Source of the DNA: Mucilaginibacter geliditolerans
GTDB lineage: Bacteria > Bacteroidota > Bacteroidia > Sphingobacteriales > Sphingobacteriaceae
Assembly: GCF_014200495.1 (NCBI RefSeq)
Contig: NZ_JACHBY010000001.1
Coordinates: forward strand, 372,001 to 436,000
Direction: 5' to 3'
Length of the DNA: 64,000 nt
Positions 8,677 to 18,769 of this stretch are shown here, piece after piece. Numbering within the stretch: position 1 is the first letter of the stretch; each line of letters starts with the position of its first letter. Both the position numbers and the translations under genes were made by a program. Under the pieces are notes generated by a model, which did not search any database, had not been told where the DNA came from, and saw only the letters and a list, made by a program, of their open reading frames with translations.

Positions 8677-11226
8677 ATGGCCGACGAAACAGGAAACGGA
8701 AAACCACCACACGAAGACAGAATTATTTCGATAAATATTGATGAACAAATGCGATCAGCCTACATTGATTATTCAATGTCGGTAATCGTTTCCAGGGCAC
8801 TACCTGATGTCCGCGATGGATTAAAGCCGGTACACAGGCGTGTACTTTTCGGCATGCTCGATCTGGGATTAAACAACAATAAGCCTTATAAAAAATCAGC
8901 ACGTATAGTAGGGGAAGTAATGGGTAAGTATCACCCGCATGGTGACTCATCTGTTTATGACACCATGGTACGTATGGCCCAGGACTGGAGTTTGCGTTAT
9001 CCACTGGTTGAAGGCCAGGGTAATTATGGCTCAATTGATGGTGATAATCCTGCGGCAATGCGTTATACAGAGGCAAGATTGGAAAAGATTGCTGAAGAAA
9101 TGCTGGCCGATATCAATAAAGATACCATTGATTATCAGTTAAACTTTGACGACTCATTACAAGAGCCGACTGTTTTACCTGCAAAATTCCCTAATCTGCT
9201 GGTTAATGGTGCATCAGGTATTGCGGTGGGTATGGCTACTAATATGGCCCCACATAATTTATCAGAGGTGGTTGACGCTACTATAGCATTGATAGATAAT
9301 CGCCAGATAGAGGTTATTGAGCTAATGAAATATGTTAAGGGCCCTGATTTCCCGACAGGTGGTATCATCTACGGTTATGAAGGTCCGCGCGAGGCACTGG
9401 AAACAGGCAGGGGCAGGGTAGTATTGCGTGCAAGAGCCGAAATTGAAACCTATAACAACGACCGCGAACGTATCATAGTTACCGAAATACCTTACCAGGT
9501 AAACAAGGGCTTAATGATTGAGCGTACTGCCGAGCTTGTTAATGAGAAAAAAATTGAAGGTATAAATGCCATCAGGGATGAATCAAACAGGGAAGGTATC
9601 CGTATAGTTTATGAAATAAAACGCGACGCCAATGCAGCCATTGTATTGAACAACCTGTTTAAATATACATCACTGCAAACATCGTTCAGTGTAAATAACA
9701 TTGCGCTGGTGCATGGCCGCCCAATGATGCTTAATCTGAAGGATCTGATCCATCATTTTGTTGAGCACAGGCACGAGGTAGTAATACGCCGTACTAAATT
9801 TGAATTAGCAGAAGCACAAAAACGTGCACACATATTAGAAGGCTTGTTAATAGCGCTCGATCACCTTGATGAAGTTATCAGGCTGATACGTAGTTCAAAT
9901 ACGCCTGACGATGCGAGAGAGGGTTTAATGACCCAGTTTAATTTAAGCGACATACAAGCGCGCGCCATATTGGATATGACCCTAAGAAGGTTAACCGGAC
10001 TGGAACGCGATAAAATAAAGGATGAGTATGACGCATTAATGAAAACTATCGACTACTTAAACTCTATTTTGGCTGATGAAGGTTTGCGTATGCAGATCAT
10101 TAAAGACGAGCTTTTAGAGATCAAGGAAAAATATGGCGATGAGCGTAAAACCGAAATGGTTCACTCATCGGCAGAAATGAATACTGAGGACTTTATTGAG
10201 GATGAGGATGTTGTTATTACTATCTCTCACGAAGGTTATATTAAACGTACACCTTTAACAGAATACCGCAGGCAGGGTAGAGGTGGCAAAGGTTCAATAG
10301 GCAGCAACAGTCGTGATGCCGATTTTATTGAACATTTACTGGTGGCATCAAACCACAACTACATGCTGTTCTTTACCGAATCCGGACAATGTTTCTGGCT
10401 GAGGGTATTTGAAATTCCGGAAGGAACACGTACCTCAAAAGGCCGTGCAATCCAGAATATCATTAATATTCCGAAGGAAGAGAATATCAAGGCTTATATC
10501 AAGATCATCAATCTTAAGGATAAAGAGTATCTTGAAAACAACTATATCATTATGTGTACCCGTAAAGGTACCATCAAGAAAACCTCGCTTGAGGCTTACT
10601 CACGCCCGCGTGCAAATGGTATAAACGCTATCAATATTAATGAAGGTGATTCATTGCTTGAGGCAAACTTAACCAGCGGCAGCAGCGAAATTGTTATGGC
10701 GCTTAAATCAGGTCGTGCTATACGCTTTAACGAGGCAACTGTTAGGCCAATGGGCCGTACGGCTACTGGTGTGCGTGGTATATCGCTTGATAATGATAAC
10801 GATGAGGTTGTAGGTATGATCAGTATCGATAATCCTGAAACTACAGTGCTTGTGGTATCAGAAAAAGGTTATGGTAAACGTACCGATATTGATGATTACA
10901 GGGTAACCAACCGTGGTGGTAAAGGTGTTAAAACACTTAATATAACTGAAAAAACCGGAAACCTTGTGGCCATAAAAGGTGTTACTGATAAGGAAGACCT
11001 AATGATCATCAACAGATCAGGTGTGATAATCCGTATTGCAGTAAGTGAGCTGAGGACAATGGGCAGGGCTACACAAGGCGTTAGATTAATTACCCTAAAA
11101 GGGAATGATGAAATTGCGTCAGTTGCAAAAATTGAGCATGATGAGGATGAAGAAGCTGAACTTGATGGTAATGCCGAAAGTGATGAAACTAATACCGAGT
11201 CATCAACAGATGATGTAACCGAATAA
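8677..11226 (+). CDS. gyrA: DNA gyrase subunit A
   Basis: An 849-residue type IIA topoisomerase subunit that, with GyrB, introduces negative supercoils. The catalytic tyrosine is Y130 in [10 protein letters not shown]. The quinolone-resistance region reads HGDSSVYD, with S91 and D95 (E. coli 83 and 87) in their drug-sensitive forms. The C-terminal pinwheel carries a GyrA-box at residues 533-539, QGRGGKG, in which the usual second arginine is glycine. The protein ends in an acidic tail rich in D, E, S and T. It heads an operon with two TPR genes starting 7 bases after its stop. Confidence 0.98.
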   Translation: MADETGNGKPPHEDRIISINIDEQMRSAYIDYSMSVIVSRALPDVRDGLKPVHRRVLFGMLDLGLNNNKPYKKSARIVGEVMGKYHPHGDSSVYDTMVRMAQDWSLRYPLVEGQGNYGSIDGDNPAAMRYTEARLEKIAEEMLADINKDTIDYQLNFDDSLQEPTVLPAKFPNLLVNGASGIAVGMATNMAPHNLSEVVDATIALIDNRQIEVIELMKYVKGPDFPTGGIIYGYEGPREALETGRGRVVLRARAEIETYNNDRERIIVTEIPYQVNKGLMIERTAELVNEKKIEGINAIRDESNREGIRIVYEIKRDANAAIVLNNLFKYTSLQTSFSVNNIALVHGRPMMLNLKDLIHHFVEHRHEVVIRRTKFELAEAQKRAHILEGLLIALDHLDEVIRLIRSSNTPDDAREGLMTQFNLSDIQARAILDMTLRRLTGLERDKIKDEYDALMKTIDYLNSILADEGLRMQIIKDELLEIKEKYGDERKTEMVHSSAEMNTEDFIEDEDVVITISHEGYIKRTPLTEYRRQGRGGKGSIGSNSRDADFIEHLLVASNHNYMLFFTESGQCFWLRVFEIPEGTRTSKGRAIQNIINIPKEENIKAYIKIINLKDKEYLENNYIIMCTRKGTIKKTSLEAYSRPRANGINAININEGDSLLEANLTSGSSEIVMALKSGRAIRFNEATVRPMGRTATGVRGISLDNDNDEVVGMISIDNPETTVLVVSEKGYGKRTDIDDYRVTNRGGKGVKTLNITEKTGNLVAIKGVTDKEDLMIINRSGVIIRIAVSELRTMGRATQGVRLITLKGNDEIASVAKIEHDEDEEAELDGNAESDETNTESSTDDVTE

Positions 11227-11233
11227 AATTTAT

Positions 11234-12349
11234 ATGCTGAGCCGTAAAATAATAATACCGGTTTTATTTTTGTTGTTTATTACACCTTATGCCTTCTGCC
11301 AGTCGGAAGTGTTTAAGCCTGTAATAAACAACTTAGCGCTTTATAAGAAAAAGAAAGATCTTAAATACTTAGGAGCTGCTAAAAAATCTATTGATAGCTT
11401 ATTCACTACACGCGCTGATTCATCAGACCTGAAAAAAATTGTTTACAGGATAGTAGTAAACTCAAGTATACTGTATATCGATTCATTAAATACACTTAAA
11501 CAGCCTGATATTCTTCTTGATCAGACCGTAAAATGGATGGATAAAATATCCTTAAGCAAAAAAATAAACAGGTATCGTGATGAAATGGATTTTTCCAATG
11601 ATTGCATTGCCAATGTTTACATCCGCAAGGGGTTTGCCTATATGTATACTTCGGATTTCTCTAATGCCGAAAAAGCATTTATAAAAGCCCAGGAATATGC
11701 GCCTTCATTTAAACAATTGAACTTTTATATTGCTTATTCAAATAACAAACTGGGTAATTTAAAAGATGCGGCCAAGTACTATGATAACCTGATAAGTACG
11801 GATAGTACTAAAGCGGAATATATAGAAACAGTATCAAACATCTATAAATCAATAGGTGATACTGCTAAAGCGCTGGAAGCACTTCAAAAGGGCAGAAGGC
11901 GTTTACCTGACGATAAATTGCTGCTGCTCGATCAGGCTAACATCTACAATAACCAAAAAAATTATATTGCATTAGCACCATTACTAAACACCCTGATTGC
12001 TAATTATCCCAATAACGCAGACATTGCGTTTGTTGCAGCTAACTGTTATGACCATTTAGGTCTGTATGATAAGGCAGAGCCCCTTTATTTACATGCTATC
12101 GATCTGAATAGTGCGGCATATGATCCGGTATTAAATCTGGGCGTACTTTATTTTAAGGAAGGCCTTATAAAAAAAGGAAATGATCAGCAAAAATATATTT
12201 CACAAGCTACTCAATTATTAGAAACAGCTAATGAAATATCACCAAATGATGCAAGAAGTTTAGAGGTATTGCAACTGGTTTATGAAAAAACTCAAAACAA
12301 AAACCAGTTGATGAATGTAACTAACAAATTAAAAGAATTAAATAACTAA
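11234..12349 (+). CDS. Exported TPR-repeat protein
   Basis: A 371-residue protein with an N-terminal signal peptide (IIIPVLFLLFITPYAFC). Several 34-residue tetratricopeptide repeats follow, recognisable by patterns such as NAEKAFIKAQEYAP, DAAKYYDNLISTDS, KALEALQKGRRRLPDD and KAEPLYLHAIDLN. Such proteins scaffold protein-protein contacts, here in the periplasm. It begins 7 bases after gyrA and is followed after 10 bases by another exported TPR protein, so the three probably share a message. The partner is unknown. Confidence 0.8.
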   Translation: MLSRKIIIPVLFLLFITPYAFCQSEVFKPVINNLALYKKKKDLKYLGAAKKSIDSLFTTRADSSDLKKIVYRIVVNSSILYIDSLNTLKQPDILLDQTVKWMDKISLSKKINRYRDEMDFSNDCIANVYIRKGFAYMYTSDFSNAEKAFIKAQEYAPSFKQLNFYIAYSNNKLGNLKDAAKYYDNLISTDSTKAEYIETVSNIYKSIGDTAKALEALQKGRRRLPDDKLLLLDQANIYNNQKNYIALAPLLNTLIANYPNNADIAFVAANCYDHLGLYDKAEPLYLHAIDLNSAAYDPVLNLGVLYFKEGLIKKGNDQQKYISQATQLLETANEISPNDARSLEVLQLVYEKTQNKNQLMNVTNKLKELNN

Positions 12350-12359
12350 TAATTATATT

Positions 12360-13625
12360 ATGAAAATCAAATTTTTGATAACTGGTCTCTTAGGCTTACT
12401 TTCAGTTGCGGCATTTGCACAAAAAGGCGAATTAAATAACGCAAAGGAGCAATATGAGAAATATGACGCATTAAGAGGCGGATCTTTAAAATTGGCTCTT
12501 ACAAGTCTTACAGATGCTAAAACATCAATAGATAAAGCATCACTAAATGATAAAACATCAGCTCTTCCTTTAACATTTGCATTAAAAGGAGCAATTTATG
12601 CAGCTTTAACCGTTCAGGATACTGTTCCTGCTACATCATTACCGAACTTTAAAATTGCTGATGATGCATTAGGGAAAGCCAAATCATTAGATTCTGTAAA
12701 ACAGGAGAACAAAAAAATAATTGATAATGCATATCTTAATTTAGCGCAATATCAATTTAATAAGGGTAGGGCCGAATTTCAGGATAAGAAGTTTGAAATG
12801 GCCTATCATTCATTTGATTATTTTCGCCAGGTTTTGCCAAATGATACAACGGCTTTATATGCAACCGGGCTGGCAGCAGCAAATGTAGGTGCAACAAACC
12901 CTAAGTATTATACTATTGCTATAACTGATTATAATAAGTTACTCACCACAAATTATTCTCAGAACGCCACAATTTATTATGATCTGTCATCTATTTATTT
13001 ATCAAATAAGGATACTGCAAATGCTTTTAAAATAGCAGGTGATGGTGTGGCAAAATACCCTACAAATAATAATTTACGCAGGAGAGAAATTGAAATTGGT
13101 TTGCAATCAGGCAAGCAAGAGCAATTAATCAGTAAAATTGATGCTGCAATAGCAAGTGATCCTAAAAACAAAACATTGTACTATTATCAGGGTATAACTT
13201 ACGCTCAAATAGCTGAATCAATTGGCGATAAGGAAGCAAAAACAAAAGATCCGGTTGCTAAAGCTGCTTTAGAACAACAAAAAGTTGATAATTATAATAA
13301 AGCTGCTGATCAGTATAAAAAAGCAATAGCAATTGATCCTAATTATGCTGAAGCCGGCTTAAGTTTAGGTTATGTAGTTGTTGAGCCAGCACTTGATCTT
13401 TACAATGCGGCTAACCAATTGCCAACAAATCAGCAAAAGAAATATGATGCAGATATGGCCCAGGTTCAGGTATTAATTGAAGCTGCAAAACCATATTTAC
13501 AAAAAGCAGTTGATTTAAATCCTAAATCACCTGAAGCTTTACAAAACTTAAAATCATATTACCTGGTAAAAAGGGATATGACTAATGCTAATCTTATTCA
13601 AAAGAAGATAGAAGCATTAAAATAA
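12360..13625 (+). CDS. Exported TPR-repeat protein
   Basis: A 421-residue protein with signal peptide MKIKFLITGLLGLLSVAAFA and cleavage before QKGE. TPR units are spread through the protein, for example KYYTIAITDYNKLLTTN, NKAADQYKKAIAIDPNYAEA and PYLQKAVDLNPKSPEALQNL. Lysine- and asparagine-rich linkers separate them. It closes the gyrA-TPR-TPR operon and is followed by a terminator-like hairpin. The two TPR proteins may act together, but sequence gives no more specific role. Confidence 0.8.
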   Translation: MKIKFLITGLLGLLSVAAFAQKGELNNAKEQYEKYDALRGGSLKLALTSLTDAKTSIDKASLNDKTSALPLTFALKGAIYAALTVQDTVPATSLPNFKIADDALGKAKSLDSVKQENKKIIDNAYLNLAQYQFNKGRAEFQDKKFEMAYHSFDYFRQVLPNDTTALYATGLAAANVGATNPKYYTIAITDYNKLLTTNYSQNATIYYDLSSIYLSNKDTANAFKIAGDGVAKYPTNNNLRRREIEIGLQSGKQEQLISKIDAAIASDPKNKTLYYYQGITYAQIAESIGDKEAKTKDPVAKAALEQQKVDNYNKAADQYKKAIAIDPNYAEAGLSLGYVVVEPALDLYNAANQLPTNQQKKYDADMAQVQVLIEAAKPYLQKAVDLNPKSPEALQNLKSYYLVKRDMTNANLIQKKIEALK

Positions 13626-13630
13626 TATAA

Positions 13631-13660
13631 GGGAGGGCTTTTAAAATGGCCCTTTCTTTA
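13631..13660 (+). terminator. Probable terminator of the gyrA-TPR operon
   Basis: Stem GGGAGGGC (13631-13638) pairs with GCCCTTTC (13649-13656), using two G-T wobbles, around a 10-base loop, followed by a T-rich run. Confidence 0.65.
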
Positions 13661-13820
13661 TTTCTATACTACTTAACATAATGTTAATTATGTGAATAAT
13701 ATTAAACGTATTAATTTAAGGCTTGCGACCGATTAATTTTAATATATATCAGCCCACAATCAATTTATTTGGCATCTTTAAAATCATAACAAGCAAACAG
13801 CGTTTTGTTAATGAATTATT

Positions 13821-14981
13821 ATGCCCGAAATCACTAAACCATTAATTCCGGAAAGAAAAAAACTATTAGGCTTAGATCATTTAAGAGCGTTCGCTATCAC
13901 AATTGTATTTCTATATCATTACCAAATATTTGGTCACCCAGACTGGGAACAACGTATTTTTGGCTTTGGCTGGACTGGTGTTGATCTGTTTTTTGTATTG
14001 AGTGGATTCCTGATCGCCGGACAATTGTTTGATCGAATTAAAAAAGAAAAAAGCATTTCATTCAGCGATTTTTTTCTAAAGCGCTTTTTTAGAATAATAC
14101 CAGCCTATCTAACAATCCTCTTATTATATTTTTTCTTTCCGTTTCTTAGGGAAAACGAACAGATGGCACCGCTTTGGAGATACTTGAGCTTTACACTAAA
14201 TTTCGGCCTTGATCTTAAAAAAACAGGCACATTTACGCATTCATGGTCATTATGTATTGAGGAGCAATTTTACCTGCTATTGCCATTAACCATATTGCTG
14301 CTTAATTATTTCAAAGTCGGTAAAAAAGCTATTTATTTGATTGCTGCCATATTTTTAACCTGTTTTATAACAAGAATATTAATATGGAACAGTACGATCA
14401 AACCAGTCTTAAATTCAAATGATTTGGGTGCAATCTGGCATGAAAATATTTATTATCCTACCTATTGCCGTTTAGATGGCTTATTGATCGGCGTTGCCAT
14501 TGCAGGGCTTTTTACATTTTACCCTGAAGTAAAACGCAGGTTAAATAACTATAGCAATTGGTTGCTTTTAACGGGCATTACATGCTTAATAGCCAGTTAT
14601 TTTATTTGCGAAGTAAACACTGGTTTTAATGCTACTGTATATGGATTTTCATTAATCGCGTTCTCTTACGGGTTAATTTTAATGGCTGTGGTAAGTCCAT
14701 TAAATGTAATTTATAATATAAAGTCTGCCATTACCTCGCAATTAGCAACCCTATCATATTCCATATATTTAACACATAAAATGATGATCCATTTAACACA
14801 GCACTTTTTTGAAAATATGGGTATTGATAAGAATAGTAACCTGATGCTCTTGCTTTGTGTGGTTAGTTCACTGGTCGGTGCGTTATTGTTACGCAATACC
14901 GTTGAAAAACCGGCTTTAAAAATCCGGGATAAAATATTGAATAGCATAAATAATAAAGATACTGCTGTTTTATCTACTTAG
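13821..14981 (+). CDS. Acyltransferase 3 family membrane protein (OafA-like)
   Basis: A 386-residue integral membrane protein with about ten hydrophobic segments. The N-terminal block LLGLDHLRAFAITIVFLYHY and the following WTGVDLFFVLSGFLIAGQLF are the hallmark of acyltransferase 3 enzymes, and the conserved histidine (LYHY) and the RFFRIIPAYL segment are present. These enzymes O-acylate sugars of cell-surface glycans or antibiotics. No polysaccharide genes lie beside it, so the acceptor is unknown. It is monocistronic and converges on a small lipoprotein gene. Confidence 0.88.
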   Translation: MPEITKPLIPERKKLLGLDHLRAFAITIVFLYHYQIFGHPDWEQRIFGFGWTGVDLFFVLSGFLIAGQLFDRIKKEKSISFSDFFLKRFFRIIPAYLTILLLYFFFPFLRENEQMAPLWRYLSFTLNFGLDLKKTGTFTHSWSLCIEEQFYLLLPLTILLLNYFKVGKKAIYLIAAIFLTCFITRILIWNSTIKPVLNSNDLGAIWHENIYYPTYCRLDGLLIGVAIAGLFTFYPEVKRRLNNYSNWLLLTGITCLIASYFICEVNTGFNATVYGFSLIAFSYGLILMAVVSPLNVIYNIKSAITSQLATLSYSIYLTHKMMIHLTQHFFENMGIDKNSNLMLLLCVVSSLVGALLLRNTVEKPALKIRDKILNSINNKDTAVLST

Positions 14982-14993
14982 TAATCTATTAAT

Positions 14994-15030
14994 AAAAAGG
15001 CCCAACCAATTTCTCAGTTGAGCCCCTTTT
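14994..15030. terminator. Imperfect hairpin between convergent genes
   Basis: AAAAAGGCCCAAC (14994-15006) pairs imperfectly with GTTGAGCCCCTTTT (15017-15030). A-rich and T-rich ends allow termination from both sides, which fits the convergent acyltransferase and lipoprotein genes. Confidence 0.6.
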
Positions 15031-15047
15031 CATGAATATAAGAAAAA

Positions 15048-15251
15048 TTACATTTTCTTAGTTGTATCCTTTTTTGTGGTGTCCATTTTTGTAGTATCCA
15101 TTTTCTTGGTGGTATCTGTAGCCGGTGCGCTCATTGCCGAGTCTTTAGCAGTGCTATCAGAACCGCTTGCCTTTTTTTCAGAACTGCAGCCTGTTGCAAT
15201 TGAACCTATCATTGTCGCCACAAGAGCGAAACCTAAAATGTGCTTTTTCAT
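15048..15251 (-). CDS. Small lysine/threonine-rich lipoprotein
   Basis: A 67-residue protein with a lipoprotein signal peptide ending in the lipobox ATGC, so lipid is expected on C22. The mature part is very low in complexity: a Ser/Ala/Asp-rich stretch, then four near-repeats of DTTKK or DTTKM to the end. Both strands are open here, but the reverse frame has a lipobox and a Bacteroidota-style start, while the forward frame is just its complement. The highly basic, unstructured tail could contact LPS, peptidoglycan or DNA outside the cell; this is speculative. Confidence 0.7.
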   Translation of the reverse strand: MKKHILGFALVATMIGSIATGCSSEKKASGSDSTAKDSAMSAPATDTTKKMDTTKMDTTKKDTTKKM

Positions 15252-15377
15252 AGATAATCGTTTTAATATGTTTTATTAGTTGAATTAACGTTACAACCGT
15301 GATAATTTGATATTGTTTGTAAGTAGCTTAGTTCAAATTGTAACAATTGTATGAAATGGTTGAGTATATCCTTATTG

Positions 15378-15389
15378 TACGTTAACGTA
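15378..15389. promoter_or_regulatory. 12-bp perfect palindrome upstream of the sensor kinase
   Basis: TACGTTAACGTA is fully self-complementary and lies 62 bases before the histidine kinase ATG. A related palindrome, TAACGTTA (15286-15293), lies upstream of the divergent lipoprotein gene. It is a candidate binding site for the adjacent OmpR-type regulator or another dimeric factor. Confidence 0.4.
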
Positions 15390-15450
15390 TGTTAATATAA
15401 TCACTAATAAGATTATGCTGTGCTACATTTGATCCTCAGTCAATATCGTC

Positions 15451-17061
15451 ATGAAAAAGAAACTGAATATTTTGTTTGTATTAATAAGCCTGTCGTTATT
15501 TGGGATAATTTTTTTCCAGATATACTGGACGATTAATGCTTATAAGGTAAACAAGGAAAAATTTGACAACAATATCGACCTGGCCATGCAAAAAGCTATG
15601 GACGATTGTAAAAAGGATTATTTCGATTCTATTCGCGTGGTTTTAGTTAGGCGTTTAAGCGATACCGCCATAAAAATAAGGATTGATACTTTACACGAGG
15701 CCGATACTATTCACAAACAATTATCAATTTTTGTAAAAAGCAAATACTCTGGTATAACCGGGCCTTTTCACATAACATCAAACCAGTTGGACTACTATGG
15801 GAGTTTAATTAAGCATAAGGCAACATTACCTGAGGTACTTACTGAAGCATCATTTTACATACCAGCTTTAATGAATAACTGGCAACTATTGCTCGGTATG
15901 GATGATATTGAAAGTCATAAGGGTGAAATGTCTGCTTACTTAAAAACACATAACAATATACCAGCTGATAGTATTATCGTGCACAATATTTTAACATTAC
16001 ATGGTATTTACGCGTTGCCTAAAAACTATCGGAAAGCTGATAGTATTAAGTTGCATAATCATTTAAAACAGGAATTAGACAAAATACACATTAACACAAA
16101 TTTTGATCTTAATTTCTCTGCACGCCATACATCGCCGCAAAAATTCAATAAAAACTACAGCGAAACTAATGAATATAGCTACAAATATCATGGTTTTGTA
16201 TTTATACATATGCGTGGCGATGAGTTTTTTGCGCAGGCAATATTCAGCAATGTTCAGTATAGCGTGTTAAAAAACATGCTCACCCCTCTCCTGTTGTCTT
16301 TGTTGTTAATTTTATTCACCATTTATTGCTTTAACTATATAATTCAGTTGGTTATTCATCAAAAGAGATTATCAGAGTTAAAAGATGACTTCATTAACAA
16401 CATGACACATGAATTAAAAACTCCAATTGCTACCATAGCAGTTGCTATTGAAGGGCTTCAAAAATTTAATGCTTTAAATGATATAGATAAAACACAACGT
16501 TATTTTCAGATCTCCAAGGCTGAACTTTCTAAATTAAATAACCTGGTTTCGAGAGTGCTTGATATAGCAGCCTTTGAAAATAAAGATATCGACCTAATTA
16601 AGGAGCTAATAAATGTAGATGAGCTTATAAACGGCATAATAGCTACAGAACAATTAAAAGCTTATAAAAAGATAAATTTCACGTATAGAAATAACGATAA
16701 AATAGCTGCAATTTATGCTGATAAGCTGCACTTTGGAAATGTATTGAATAACATAATTGATAATGCTATTAAATACAGTAATGAGCCTGTAGATATAATT
16801 ATTAACTGCTTTAAACAAAATAAGACCCTGATTTTTTCTGTAAAAGATAACGGTATAGGCATACCTGCAGATCATATCAATCAGATATTTGATAAGTTTC
16901 ATCGCGTACCTACAGGTAATGTCCACAATGTAAAAGGTACGGGCCTTGGGTTAAGCTATTCAAAATATATAATTGAAGCACAAGGAGGTACAATTGGTGT
17001 AAAAAGCGAAATTAATACAGGCAGTGAATTTATTGTTTCCATACCTTTAAGCAATGGATAA
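15451..17061 (+). CDS. Sensor histidine kinase
   Basis: A 536-residue inner-membrane kinase. Transmembrane helices lie at about residues 7-28 and 275-300, enclosing a long periplasmic sensor region of no recognised fold. The dimerisation domain has the H-box with H320 (HELKTP). The ATPase domain shows the N-box NVLNNIIDNAIKYS, G1 DNGIGIP and G2 GTGLGLSYS. It overlaps the response-regulator gene by 8 bases, so the two are certainly co-translated. There is no HAMP domain between the second helix and the H-box; the linker is short. The signal is unknown. Confidence 0.95.
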   Translation: MKKKLNILFVLISLSLFGIIFFQIYWTINAYKVNKEKFDNNIDLAMQKAMDDCKKDYFDSIRVVLVRRLSDTAIKIRIDTLHEADTIHKQLSIFVKSKYSGITGPFHITSNQLDYYGSLIKHKATLPEVLTEASFYIPALMNNWQLLLGMDDIESHKGEMSAYLKTHNNIPADSIIVHNILTLHGIYALPKNYRKADSIKLHNHLKQELDKIHINTNFDLNFSARHTSPQKFNKNYSETNEYSYKYHGFVFIHMRGDEFFAQAIFSNVQYSVLKNMLTPLLLSLLLILFTIYCFNYIIQLVIHQKRLSELKDDFINNMTHELKTPIATIAVAIEGLQKFNALNDIDKTQRYFQISKAELSKLNNLVSRVLDIAAFENKDIDLIKELINVDELINGIIATEQLKAYKKINFTYRNNDKIAAIYADKLHFGNVLNNIIDNAIKYSNEPVDIIINCFKQNKTLIFSVKDNGIGIPADHINQIFDKFHRVPTGNVHNVKGTGLGLSYSKYIIEAQGGTIGVKSEINTGSEFIVSIPLSNG

Positions 17062-17755
17062 TATAACAGTTTTATTAGCAGAGGATGAAATTGCATTGGC
17101 CCACATTGTACGTGAAAGCCTTGAAGAGCGTAATTTTAAAGTGATATTATGTGCAAATGGCGAACAGGCTATTGAACAATACAGGAAGTTTAAACCGGAT
17201 GTATTAGCGCTTGATGTTATGATGCCTAAAATTGATGGTTTTGAAGTAGCCCGGCAGGTACGTGAAACGGATGCAATTACTCCTATAATATTTATAACCG
17301 CGCGTTCGCAGATTAAGGATGTAGTTAACGGCTTTGAAATTGGTGCCAATGATTATTTGAAAAAGCCATTCAGTGTTGAAGAATTGATAGTCAGGATAAA
17401 AGCTTTGCTAAGAACCAAACGAACACATGATAATATAACAAAGGCAAGTAAAGCAGACAATGAACCACTTAAAATAGGTGATATTTTATTTAATCCTATA
17501 AAAAACACTATCCAGCATAATAGTGGAACCGTACATTTAACCGCCCGTGAAAGTGCTGTATTATATCAATTATGCCAGCCTAATATGGAATCAGTTCCCC
17601 GCAAAGTGCTGCTTCAAAAAATATGGGGTAATGATAATATTTTTAATGCCCGCAGTCTGGATGTTTTTATCACCAAACTGCGCCGCCATCTTGAAGCTGA
17701 TCCCAATATACAGCTCATTAATATACGCGGAATTGGGTATAAATTAGTCTGGTAG
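17054..17755 (+). CDS. OmpR/PhoB-family response regulator
   Basis: A 233-residue regulator. The receiver domain (about 5-120) has the acidic pair in EDE near the start, phospho-acceptor D54 in ALDVMMPK, and the conserved lysine in LKKPF. The C-terminal winged helix (about 140-233) contains LTARESAVLYQLC and RSLDVFITKLRRHLEADPNIQLINIRGIGYKL, typical of OmpR DNA-binding domains. It overlaps its kinase gene by 8 bases. A perfect palindrome upstream of the kinase (15378-15389) is a candidate autoregulatory site. Confidence 0.96.
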   Translation: MDNITVLLAEDEIALAHIVRESLEERNFKVILCANGEQAIEQYRKFKPDVLALDVMMPKIDGFEVARQVRETDAITPIIFITARSQIKDVVNGFEIGANDYLKKPFSVEELIVRIKALLRTKRTHDNITKASKADNEPLKIGDILFNPIKNTIQHNSGTVHLTARESAVLYQLCQPNMESVPRKVLLQKIWGNDNIFNARSLDVFITKLRRHLEADPNIQLINIRGIGYKLVW

Positions 17756-17835
17756 TCACTTTGTTAAAAACTATTTTAAGGAAATTCTAATCCTATACGC
17801 ATCATTTTAATTCAAATTTCTGATATTTAAGCCAT

Positions 17836-18321
17836 ATGCCGGTCTCAGAGAATTCATTAAAATGGGTAATGCGCTTTTATCCCCCCTTATTTTTTCAGCG
17901 CATTTGGGTGGTTAAATTTGATGAAGGCTTTCGGGGTGTTGAGGTAAAGATCACTAAAAGCATGTGGAACCGGAATTATAATGATTCCATTTTTGGTGGA
18001 ACAATTTTTGCCGCTGCCGATCCGTTTTATCCTGTACTTTTTCACCAGATACTCAGTCATAAAGGTTATAATATTAAGGCCTGGGCAAAATCGTCCGAAA
18101 TAAAATTTTTAAAGCCCGGCCACAACAATCTATCTTTTAAAATACAACTGGATGAAGCGGAAATTATTGAAGCAGAAGAAATATTAAACAGCATAGGTAA
18201 ATATACCAAGGTCTACCCTATCAATATTTATGATAAAAATGGCATACTTGTAGCCTCTGTGCTGAATGAAATATACATGCGTAATTTGAATTTTACAGAA
18301 AATGCACACAGTGATAAATGA
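17836..18321 (+). CDS. DUF4442 protein (hotdog-fold, thioesterase-like)
   Basis: A 161-residue soluble protein. The pattern MRFYPPLFFQRIWVVKFDEGFRGVEVKIT...NYNDSIFGGTIFAAADPFYPVLF is that of DUF4442, a hotdog-fold family related to PaaI-type thioesterases. The GGTIFAAADP segment corresponds to the central helix that carries the active-site acidic residue in relatives. A thioesterase role is likely but unproven. The gene starts a compact trio: the GNAT gene begins 20 bases before its stop, and the AlbA_2 gene overlaps that in turn. Confidence 0.8.
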   Translation: MPVSENSLKWVMRFYPPLFFQRIWVVKFDEGFRGVEVKITKSMWNRNYNDSIFGGTIFAAADPFYPVLFHQILSHKGYNIKAWAKSSEIKFLKPGHNNLSFKIQLDEAEIIEAEEILNSIGKYTKVYPINIYDKNGILVASVLNEIYMRNLNFTENAHSDK

Positions 18322-18769
18322 TGAAGCTTTCCTGAAAAAAGGATTCAAGATCTCAACAGATAAAAGCCTGCTTGATTTTGATATGATCTATAATTATTTG
18401 AGCAAGGAATCATATTGGTCAAAAGGCATACCTGTTGAAAAGGTTAAAGAATCAATTGAAAGCTCTATGTGTTTTGGAATTTATAAAGATGATAAGCAAA
18501 TAGGCTTCGCGCGCGTAATTACCGATAAAGCCATCTTTGCATACCTTTGTGATGTTTTTATACTGGAGGATTTCAGGCGTTTGGGATTATCAAAATGGCT
18601 AATGCAAACCATTTTATCACATCCGGATCTACAGGGGTTACGACGCTGGTTGCTCGCAACTGCCGATGCACATGGATTATATAATCAATTTGGCTTTACA
18701 ACCATAAACAATCCTGAAAGATGGCTGGGAATTTATACACCTTTTAAAACCGACGGAGAGCATAAGTGA
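18302..18769 (+). CDS. GNAT-family N-acetyltransferase
   Basis: A 155-residue acetyltransferase. The acetyl-CoA-binding region reads CDVFILEDFRRLGLSKWLMQTIL, with RRLGLS as a variant of the (Q/R)xxGxG/A motif. The C-terminal strand-helix block LLATADAHGLYNQFGF is typical of the clade often annotated near ElaA/YjhB-like GNATs. The start at 18302 lies inside the 3' end of the DUF4442 gene (20-base overlap). The acceptor amine is unknown. Confidence 0.88.
   Translation: MHTVINDEAFLKKGFKISTDKSLLDFDMIYNYLSKESYWSKGIPVEKVKESIESSMCFGIYKDDKQIGFARVITDKAIFAYLCDVFILEDFRRLGLSKWLMQTILSHPDLQGLRRWLLATADAHGLYNQFGFTTINNPERWLGIYTPFKTDGEHK

Noticed and set aside
15076..15279. A plus-strand frame opposite the small lipoprotein
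   Set aside because: It is the mirror of a low-complexity repeat, and the reverse strand has signal peptide, lipobox and start.
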